From: Kalaharituber pfeilii
Taxonomy: Eukaryota > Ascomycota > Pezizomycetes > Pezizales > Pezizaceae
Reading direction: 5' to 3'
Length of the DNA: 64,000 bases
NCBI GenBank assembly: GCA_015179045.1
Contig: WHUZ01000001.1
Coordinates: 124,001-188,000, forward strand
Shown: positions 56,330-64,000 of the stretch, piece by piece
Layout of the letters: each line of letters starts with the position of its first letter
How positions within the stretch are numbered: the first letter of the stretch is position 1
Made by a program: the position numbers and the translations under genes
The notes under the pieces: generated by a model
What the model was told of the DNA's origin: nothing
Seen by the model: only the letters and a program-made list of their open reading frames with translations
The model's database searches: none

Positions 56330-56580
56330 AGAAACAAAAAACAATGGAAACTTGGCATTTGCAGGAGCATCTTAACTAACCTATATGGCAATACAACCAC
56401 CAAAACTAAGATGCTTGGCATCAATGCAATGCCATCATTTCCACAATTATATCATCTACAACGGCGGAGGATTTCGGATATCTCCGCCTATATAGATAAG
56501 ACCTTAAAATTTCATTCAAATGCAAGAGGAATACCTAGAGCACAAATCTGGTAAGCTTTTTATAGAATTATTTTGTGAAT
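56330..56580 (+). repeat. Dispersed repeat, copy 3 of 3
   Basis: It includes GGCAATACAACCACCAAAAC, TTGGCATCAATGCAAT and AGGATTTCGGATATCTCCG, in the same order as in 55090-55370. Confidence 0.6.
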
Positions 56581-57384
56581 AGAAACATAGTTTAGACTCT
56601 ATGGAAATTTAAAAGCATAGCAAAGCAAATTAGTTTTGTAAAACTAGATTCTATAGTGGTATTTGCGCTGATAGTAGCGGCTTATTAATAGCCAGTAGTG
56701 CCTTCCCAATGGCAACAAGTTGTTAGCGGCGACATGATAGTGGCGCGGGGGCAGTAGTATCATAGCAACTTGTGAAGCGAACGGAGGGGTGCTGTGCTAG
56801 CGAGCAGTAACTGGCAGTAGTACATCAGCCTATACTCATTACTCATGCCACATAGAGGTATCTACCTAATGGTACTTGTGCTAAGACATTGTTCCAGTCA
56901 GTTCACGAATAGAGTACAGCCAAGCTAAGACGGAGGCCGGAAATAATAGTCTGCGTACGAAAGCACGAATAGACTAGCCTGTTCAGGAATCCATTCATTC
57001 GCGAACAGGCTAGTTGGTTTGCGAACCAACACGCCAGGCTAGAACACATAGTGGCAATGGTGACCAGTGGCGGGCAGTGAGAATCAAACTAGGCACACGT
57101 GAGAGCTCTTAAGAGATAAACTGTAGGCTCAGGATGAGGTGTAAAACAAACAGTAACTCACAGTTATATATGCAGCTAAGACACCCCCCACCTCCTCAAC
57201 AAAAAAAAAGCCCAGTTTCTAGGAGAGCGAGTCCTTTATTTCCATAAGAATCCTTGGGATCTCTTTGTCACGTATAACAAGATTGAAGTCAATATACCTG
57301 CTCTCATGCCTAGACTGTCATTGTATCTACTGGAAAACAAATAAAGAAAAGAAAAGGAGAAATCAAACTCAAAAAAGCAAAGAT
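56581..57384. other. Intergenic, no gene seen
   Basis: Contains the palindrome cluster near 56895-57047 and short frames only. Confidence 0.35.
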
Positions 57385-57621
57385 AATCTTGAATTCCAGA
57401 AGGTTTAGGCATCGTTTTCACCCAACTTGAGTCCATTCACCTCTGCCTCTCAACCAGGGACATGAACATCTATCCTCATCACTGCCAATGCGCTCCCGAA
57501 CAAACTCAAAAAGGTATCGAAATCCAGCATCCGTTTTTCTCATCAATTGAATTATGAAACCGAAATAAACCAAACTAACAGAATGCTTTATGGCTACAGC
57601 CTCTTGATATCAGTAATGCAC

Positions 57622-59391
57622 TTATTTTGGCTGGCTTTTGACCACTGCAGCCTCCAAATTAGCCATGCTAGTAGGTTTAGTGTGTCTTCGCCGCTCCAGA
57701 AATGTAGCTACCCCAACTACAACCCATGAAAAAACCACAACGGCAGGAATACCAATAACGACCTCGAGTCGAAGAGTGCTGACACTGTCGCTCGGCACCA
57801 CGAAATCCCCGGTGCCCGGAAGGAGAGTTCCACTGCCCTGATCTTGCACATCATTCTGGACTTTCTCTAAACCCAGTTGCTTCATGCTGATATATTGCAA
57901 GGCTGCATTCCGGAACACATTTCGCCACATCAAATAGGCAGTATAAGCCATACGCCTGATATCGAGGTAGGCTGAGGCACTTCCAGCGTCCAAAGACCAA
58001 GTATCATTCACCAAGTCTACCATAGCTCTGGTATTGGATTCCAATTTTCCAGGCTTATGCATTGCAAACGCTGTACCAACTGTTCCAAAGGGAGGAATAC
58101 TGCCCAAAAGTGTCCATATCCCAAGTGGGATATGAGGGATATGTGTCCCATTTCTCCTTATCCGGGTGGAAGTCATAGAAATAGGGTCATAAGTGTAGAA
58201 TGCTATGTCTGGTCCTAGATATGACCCCCGGTAATTCCAAGCACGTTCCTCATTGCATTGTAGTGGTGGTCTTCCAGGCTGTATTTCGTTGTATGTAAGA
58301 TCAGGATACGGTCTCGTGAGGTACCAAGGATCTCGGCTTGAGGAGGGAGATGGTCGCCCCTGTGTCCTTGGTAAGATTGCAATGGATGTCTTGGGAGTAT
58401 CACCTGAGAAACTCTTATTCCAGCGACTCCAGTCAAAAAATACACGAGGTTCAGTTTGCTCAACTCGCACAGGAACCCGTATGTTGGTATAAGTGTTGAA
58501 AATGGTATACATATCAATATTGTCAGACTGATTATGTCCACCACTCACATGTAAACCTTCATACCAGCCATACTCGAAGGAACATGTTCCTGTTATGTTG
58601 ACAGACAAGTCGTGGAGGTGTTGAAGACCCATGTCGTAGCTGTTAACCTGAAAGCTATAACTTACATTGTAACCTTCCTCACCACCTGGCCCCCTTGGCC
58701 CCTCAATTTTCTTGACATCAACATGTTCTGCCAATCGTGCTTCCATCGAAGTGCCAGAAGAGTCTAGGCTGGAAGCTGCCCATCCAACACTCTTACTGGT
58801 AACCACTGCATAAATTCGAAGGTAGTCATGGGACACATTCGAAGGGCCCTTAAAAGGTGGGATGAACACCATCATTTCATTCACTGGTGCCACATGCCCA
58901 ATAACAAGCTTGCGAGGAAGGTAAATTCCACTCACAACACTTGCAATCACTATCACAAGTGCAGATAGCATTATAACAAATGCAATCAATAGCTGACTCC
59001 ATTCCTGCCTATCTCCCATGCTTATCGAATCTTCTGAGCCTGTGTAAGTTGTGGAAGCAGTTTTGGGTTTGCTGAATTTCTTGGCAACTATATGATAGCA
59101 AATTTTCGCCATGATGAATGCAGCCCGTAATGGCTCAGTGATAGCCCCTGTTGCAACAGGTTTGACAACTTCACATTCACGGACCTTCTTTGGTGTAACC
59201 ATGGGAATGGAAACAGCTATAATGATCCACCATGCCATAAAAGCACCTCCCACAAGAATTGTATAAGCCGAGACAACCATTAGCTCATGTGAGGCAGAAA
59301 TGGCTATCGCTCTTTTACCACCTGAGGAGTCAGGCATCGTGAAAAGTTTGCCAAGGTAATAATGCTCCCGTGAGAAACCGGTAGTGTCCAT
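57622..59391 (-). CDS. Unknown three-pass membrane glycoprotein, paralog 2
   Basis: A single frame of 589 residues starts at MDTTGFSREHYYLGK. It keeps the same three hydrophobic segments, the glycosylated central loop and a KRRRH-like basic tail (ERRRHTKP). It differs from paralog 1 by substitutions spread along the whole length and by small in-frame indels, with no stop or frameshift. A duplicate that is this diverged and still open suggests continued selection. Family and function are unknown to me. The upstream DNA is also duplicated, so the promoter was probably copied too. Confidence 0.8.
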   Translation of the reverse strand: MDTTGFSREHYYLGKLFTMPDSSGGKRAIAISASHELMVVSAYTILVGGAFMAWWIIIAVSIPMVTPKKVRECEVVKPVATGAITEPLRAAFIMAKICYHIVAKKFSKPKTASTTYTGSEDSISMGDRQEWSQLLIAFVIMLSALVIVIASVVSGIYLPRKLVIGHVAPVNEMMVFIPPFKGPSNVSHDYLRIYAVVTSKSVGWAASSLDSSGTSMEARLAEHVDVKKIEGPRGPGGEEGYNVSYSFQVNSYDMGLQHLHDLSVNITGTCSFEYGWYEGLHVSGGHNQSDNIDMYTIFNTYTNIRVPVRVEQTEPRVFFDWSRWNKSFSGDTPKTSIAILPRTQGRPSPSSSRDPWYLTRPYPDLTYNEIQPGRPPLQCNEERAWNYRGSYLGPDIAFYTYDPISMTSTRIRRNGTHIPHIPLGIWTLLGSIPPFGTVGTAFAMHKPGKLESNTRAMVDLVNDTWSLDAGSASAYLDIRRMAYTAYLMWRNVFRNAALQYISMKQLGLEKVQNDVQDQGSGTLLPGTGDFVVPSDSVSTLRLEVVIGIPAVVVFSWVVVGVATFLERRRHTKPTSMANLEAAVVKSQPK

Positions 59392-59696
59392 TGTGCAACT
59401 AGAGGAGATATGTGAAAGTTAGCTGCATAAGCAGCAACCTGGGGACAAAAAGCGAAGCCATACTTCCTTGAAATGGATCTCTTCACAAGGAACCCTCAAA
59501 GTTTTTAATGCACTCCTAGAAACAAAATGCTGTGTTCTAAAGTCGAGCGTTATGGCTCCTTACTGGAGCTAATGGCGTCGGCAGGGAAGGACGATACTGA
59601 ATACGGCGGGGCAGATTCGGACCGGGGAGGTTTTTATTATCTTGCTCCTGATGTACTGATATTTTATGTTGTTCCTTCCTTTGTGCATCAGCAGCC

Positions 59697-59742
59697 TCAC
59701 TATAACCCTCCGCATGACATGGTAGTAATGAAATAAAAAAGA
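59697..59742 (+). mobile_element. Decayed family B hairpin insertion (duplicate 2)
   Basis: CTCACTATAACCC, CATGACATGGTAGTAATGA and an A-rich tail match the relic at 49778-49822. Confidence 0.55.
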
Positions 59743-60625
59743 ATGTTATGGCAACCTTTACGAAGATATGATTGACATGAGTATGTGTCATATAGTGTGA
59801 CATCAAAGGGGAAAACAGCATACCTCCTGATCGCTCTCAATAGTGAATACGTTAGTCGTTGATGTGAGTATGATATCGATCAGAAATTAGAGGTCAATAT
59901 ATAAGTCGAAGTGTGGAAGGGATATTGAGCTGAATGGATGATGATAGCTCTACAGATATCTATAGTAGCTTAGGCTCAGCACTTATATACTCGAGGACTG
60001 CAGCATTATATCTCAAGGGTGCGAGTCCTTGGAGGGCAGAATTTGCGGTGGGTGCCTGGCTCCACATGCAATCCAAACCCTCCTAGGGTATACAGATGAC
60101 TTTAATTCCGCAGCGAAGATCCTATGATGCGCTCAGAGCATGTTATATGCAGCTAGACTGGTCGCATATGCACAGCGGTAGAGAATAGTGTTACGGGTAG
60201 GTATCTCCATCATCCCCCACGTAAAATGGTCTCATCATCGGTCGATGCAGTGGAGAGTTTAATTTAGCAACTGATGCAGGAAAGGGGCATGCACAAGGAC
60301 AAAGTAATGGATCGCTGCTGCACCATATGCATTGCCAACTTAATGAACTTTTTTGGGCAAGGCAACCCGCGGCCAGGCTCCGGTGCGCGAGTTCCAGACC
60401 TCCTGGTCTGTTCACAAAGCCTCAAACGCTCCCTGGGATCTCTTTCTAATTGAAGTCCGATGTCCCTGTGAGTTATGCACTTCACAGGCCTGGGATTTGC
60501 ACGGTGTAATTCTGAACTTGAGATTATTCGGAACCAGGTATCCACAATTCTATACTACGACTAACTTCTATAGTATGTAGCTGTGCAGGACTAATCCATA
60601 AGTACATACTGCACTCATGAATGTA

Positions 60626-60705
60626 CAGTGACCCGTAAAAAGTCTTGCGGATTAGGCTTGCATGATACACTTACCCTAATCCCCAAGACCTTTTACGGGC
60701 CACTG
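60626..60705. mobile_element. 80-bp palindromic MITE, present only in duplicate 2
   Basis: The arms CAGTG(A/G)CCCGTAAAA continue to GGATTAGG, about 31 bp each, inverted around an 18-bp loop. TA precedes the left end (60624-60625). The homologous site near 50870 in duplicate 1 is uninterrupted and contains GTATAACC. This fits a TA-targeting Tc1/mariner-type insertion after the duplication. Confidence 0.7.
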
Positions 60706-60899
60706 AATAATCCCCCAAGATTAACCAGTAGGTAAGGGATCACACGATGTGGAGATGTTGTATTGCTCTAAACTTACCACCTGGGCCTACCACTGCCTTG
60801 AAGCTTGACAACACTTGCTAATATGCCACTCGATTCAACCTTAGGGCCGGACATACAATGTTTCCCTCTCCTCCAGTAACAGAATGGTTTTTTCTTTGT

Positions 60900-60980
60900 T
60901 GGTTGCGGGGGGGGGCGGGGAGGGGCGGGGGGGGGGTCATGTAGCCCCGCATACAGGCTGCTATCCTATGGCAGGGATCC
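60900..60980 (-). mobile_element. Decayed family A insertion with G-rich flank (duplicate 2)
   Basis: GTCATGTAGCCCCGCATACA, then GGCTGCT and CCTATGGCAGGG, is the mutated reverse complement of family A. The preceding T-run has become a G/C-rich GGGGGCGGGGAGGGG tract, unlike duplicate 1 where T residues remain. Confidence 0.6.
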
Positions 60981-61089
60981 ATATACCTGGGTCAAGTTAA
61001 GCAGCTACCTATCTATGCACATAATCTCGGTATCCACCGCACCCTCCAGTCCCGCTTCTAGCCCTGACAGAGGCTAGGAACCATTCCTC

Positions 61090-61480
61090 AGCCGAATCGT
61101 TCTACGTGATCTTACCTACCCATTTCTCCTCCAAGTCCTCCTAGCTCTGCCAGAAGACTGTTTCCCCGTTTTTTCTCCTCTTGGGCCGCTCTAGCTCACT
61201 GCACTGGAACACCATGTGCTCAACGCTCCACTCCTCTCCGCATGTGCAGCGCGCCTCCTCACCAGATTCATCTCCTCCACATGCTTCCACCTTTCCCAGT
61301 ACGCAGCCAGGTACGGTTGGTGAATGCCCTCCTACCCCACTTCACGAACTCTCCCTTCCCGAAGCCGTCTCGTTCCCTCTCATCTTTCCTCTTTTGGACT
61401 AAGTCTTGATGCAGGCAGCGCTCTGTGGCCTGTCCACCGCACCGCGGGCATCCGGCCCCTTCCTTCGCCTTCTCACGCCC
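61090..61480 (-). mobile_element. LINE C-terminal fragment
   Basis: Minus-strand translation of about 61160-61260 gives EEARCTCGEEWSVEHMVFQC, a zinc-knuckle pattern of LINE ORF2 tails, with broken frames around it. It lies in duplicate 2 only. Confidence 0.5.
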
Positions 61481-62209
61481 CTTGTCCTAATAGAATGAAT
61501 CAAGGAAACGAAGAAGGGGAAGATCATCAAACTATCCCAGCATTCTGCTTGCCAGCCTGCGGGAGGTACGTAAGAACAAGGCATACTGCCAAAAGCTCGA
61601 CTTTCCTCATTATAGTACGTAGCAATGGCTTGGAATGCACAGCTTGCATTGACTCAGCTGCATACAATACGCTGGCCAAACCTGTATGTGGTTCGAAAAC
61701 TGCTGCCGGGCTAGAATCATGCAACGCCAGCTTGTATGCGGCGATACCATTGAGTGGCATTTTCACAAGGCAGACAAATCACGATACCTTCGCTGTTGGC
61801 CTCAGAATCGTTCAGCAGAATTCTGCATTTTTCATGCATGGCCAAAGATGGAAGTCGCCACTCACAAACTACCGGTAAACTACGGTCGGAGGGTCGGTGC
61901 AACCAGACTACCGGTAACTACCGTAGGTGCATCCGGTAGAAGAAGTGCTTTGCGAGGCGGCGATTAACTATTTGGCAGTACCTTTCACTCCAGTCTAATC
62001 TGCTGACAGATCTTCAGATCATATCAACAGGGATCACCCACAGACCACTCTTGGCGAGGAGTAGAAGGTACCTCCCGGGGGCAGCTCATCGAGCTGGGTG
62101 GCCATTGGAGGCTGTATTTAACAACTTCTAAGTTGTATACCTTAGTTATTCTATCTGTGACTGAGCCAAGCAGAAACTCAACAGGCAATTTACACAACCA
62201 AAAAGTGTA

Positions 62210-62245
62210 TTTTTTTTTATTTTTTTTTTTTTTTTTTATATATCG
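62210..62245. repeat. T-rich tract
   Basis: A T-run of about 27 broken by A is followed by ATATATCGTTAAGAAT. It may be the A-tail of a decayed retroposon on the minus strand, but no core is recognisable. Confidence 0.4.
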
Positions 62246-62815
62246 TTAAGAATAAACCCGGAAAGGTCATGACCATGAACGATGGACGACAGCGAATGGC
62301 GCCCCGGTACAGAGTCAATCATGTCGCCACGCCCTCACCTGAGGCGGATGCATCTTCCGCACTCCACAACGGCCAACCCTACTCTCAATCCCCGTACCAA
62401 TCCAACGGGGCCCATCATGCATAGCTGCGTTAGTACATAAATACTCTTCGCCTAGGCGATGCCATACAAAGTGTGGGTGCATAATGAAAATAGCAATTGC
62501 GGCGAGGCCGTCCCCAAAAGTGGGGTTACAAGCTACGTAATGTGTCCGAAATGGGTCACAATGTGCTCGCTGGGAATGAAACACCCTATCGTAAATTTCC
62601 TTGGCCTACCGCTTCTGTTTCGAATATCTCACAACCATAGAGAGTGTATGATATTAGACGACAGTAAAACACACGGATAAAAAAGTAACCTTGTTTGAGA
62701 ATATATCCATGAATAGGATGGTCAAAACATAGAGACATTAGGGCACCCGACGTTGTTTTAAGGCAGTCGATCTGCTTACGACTCCACCGCGTCTAACAAA
62801 GATGGAGAGGCGGGG

Positions 62816-63458
62816 CAGGGCAGCGAAAAATAACACAAAGGAGGATGCAATAGAACGATCAACAAAATGACAAGGCCTACCCGATAATGGGTATCCACTC
62901 AGATTTACCTGTAAGCCTGCCAGTGACAATTCGGGCTGATCAACCGCTGGCTACAAGGGCAATGAAACACTGGGTCGGGCACGAACGTGTATGCCAAGGA
63001 ACGTCGACATGGCCAAAGCAGTACGACCGCAGGCATCGGGCACGGACCGGAGTTCCAGAGAAACAGCAACAGGAAAACCTTTTCAGTGCTCCATGTTTTT
63101 TATTTAGCAACAGTGTGTCTTAAGCATGATGCAACAGCCCTTTAAGCTATCATATTCTACTCAGAAAAGCGCATCCACCCCCCAAAGAGACACGTTTTCA
63201 GTATCTTCACTTTGCATCCAATGGTTTCTATCCCTCCTAAACTAAAATTTCAAATGCATTTAATATACATTTCATTGTTACCTTACAATATAGAGACTTC
63301 TCTGTTCATTTACATGTATTTAGTTCTTCAACTTACAGGAATATGTATTATTGTCCCACCTGGAATAAAATTCAGTGCGGACATTGCAAGTTAATTCTAC
63401 CATAGTTTCTTTACGCATTCTGGTATCGCCAAGTAGAGGTGGTGAGAAAGGAGGGGTT
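62816..63458. other. Intergenic, no gene seen
   Basis: Short frames only (62887-63123 plus strand, 78 codons); no domain recognised. Confidence 0.35.
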
Positions 63459-63840
63459 TTTTTTTTATTTTTTTTTTTATATATATCATTACTCGCGTGC
63501 CGCCCTATGGGCTATGGCGAGGTATAATTAAGTACAAACAGTGTGAGAGTAGCCTAAATCAAATAGAAAGATCTAAGGTATGAAATTAATAACATGAGTG
63601 AATGAGAAAATCTACGTCCTGGCCCATTCTAGGATTTCCAATAACGTGTCCTTGTCTCCGTCTCCTTCCCCGGTAGGTCTGTATAATCCATCTTCGCCCC
63701 TTGGGCATTTTTGTTTCCACGCCCTGCATTGATTCATTACGTGGTGGGTCGTTTCGAGGTCCTCGCCACACCTTCGGCATTCTGGGCCGTCGGCGGTGCC
63801 GATTAACACTATGAGAATAAGTTTTATTAGTCTTCCTTTC
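63459..63840 (-). mobile_element. 5'-truncated LINE with zinc knuckle and family B end
   Basis: A T-run at 63459-63480 and the reverse complement of the family B hairpin at about 63485-63523 mark the 3' end. The minus-strand frame contains DGPECRRCGEDLETTHHV and then MNQC, a complete C-C-H-C knuckle. It is closely related in layout to 30060-30885 and 38845-39717. Confidence 0.75.
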
Positions 63841-64000
63841 CATGTCCCAAGAATAAGAAATTTAAAGTGTCAATGTATAATTTGTAAGAAAGTGCCTGTT
63901 ACTGAAACCGTGACAGGCTCCCCGGCGAGGACACTGACCCCATGTTCAACAATGCATTTTATTCGCAGGTTTGGTATGAGGATTTGATGTCGCTGAATCA

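Larger units (their letters stand above)
55372..57047. mobile_element. Candidate element with palindrome-rich ends
   Basis: GTTCTAGCCTGACCGG at the left is roughly inverted as CACGCCAGGCTAGAAC at the right. Both ends carry clusters of GACTAGTCTGTTCG and GCGAACAGGC-type palindromes. A third similar end (GTTCTAGTCTGGCC) occurs near 53337. No target duplication or transposase was found, and other repeats lie inside, so the unit is uncertain. Confidence 0.3.
57385..62815. repeat. Segmental duplication, copy 2
   Basis: Direct copy of 47430-52940. Indels between the copies include a palindromic MITE found only here (60626-60705) and a family A mini-insertion found only in copy 1. Part of the centre (about 61020-61480, with a LINE-like fragment) has no obvious counterpart in copy 1. 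Confidence 0.85.

Overview
The window looks like a repeat-rich piece of a filamentous ascomycete (Pezizomycotina) genome. The evidence is short 47-89 bp introns with GT..AG borders, a CFEM-type secreted cysteine domain, two NACHT (STAND/NLR-like) genes with ankyrin repeats, and many LINE, LTR, hAT and Tc1/mariner-type remnants. A lineage such as the truffles and morels (Pezizomycetes) would fit the repeat load, but that is only a guess. No search could be run; all calls rest on reading the sequence.

Layout. 0-10.5 kb: two non-autonomous hAT-like elements with 8-bp target duplications, a CFEM membrane protein gene (minus strand), a decayed Tc1/mariner transposase fragment, the RNase H end of a LINE, and a solo LTR. 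10.5-19 kb: gene-poor DNA with a 92-bp palindromic MITE and about 1.75 kb of degenerate satellite. 19.5-24.1 kb: an apparently intact nine-exon NACHT-ankyrin gene. 24-34 kb: LINE pieces, mini-insertions, a 481-bp MITE and one possible small gene. 34.8-38.8 kb: a second NACHT-ankyrin gene, broken by a solo LTR with a 5-bp target duplication and by one extra T in a T-run. 38.8-47 kb: LINE fragment and solo LTRs. 47.4-62.8 kb: two direct copies of a 5.4-5.5 kb block, each with one gene for an unknown three-pass membrane glycoprotein. 62.8-64 kb: a LINE 3' end.

Four protein-coding loci are well supported: the CFEM protein, NLR1 and the two paralogous membrane proteins. NLR2 is a recent pseudogene or disrupted allele. 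NLR1 and NLR2 have different N-terminal domains but the same NACHT plus 13-repeat ankyrin plan. By family knowledge they are candidates for non-self recognition or regulated cell death. Their repeat arrays are strongly homogenised, as in rapidly evolving fungal NLRs.

The most unusual signal is a swarm of tiny insertions of about 57-78 bp, including A-tail. They consist only of a 3'-terminal LINE hairpin of about 45 bp followed by poly(A), and are flanked by 8-15 bp target duplications. Two hairpin families (A and B) share the terminus TGATATT-poly(A). Longer 5'-truncated LINE copies carry the same ends. This suggests that a LINE machinery mobilises, or stalls on, its own recognition hairpin and leaves nano-SINE-like insertions.
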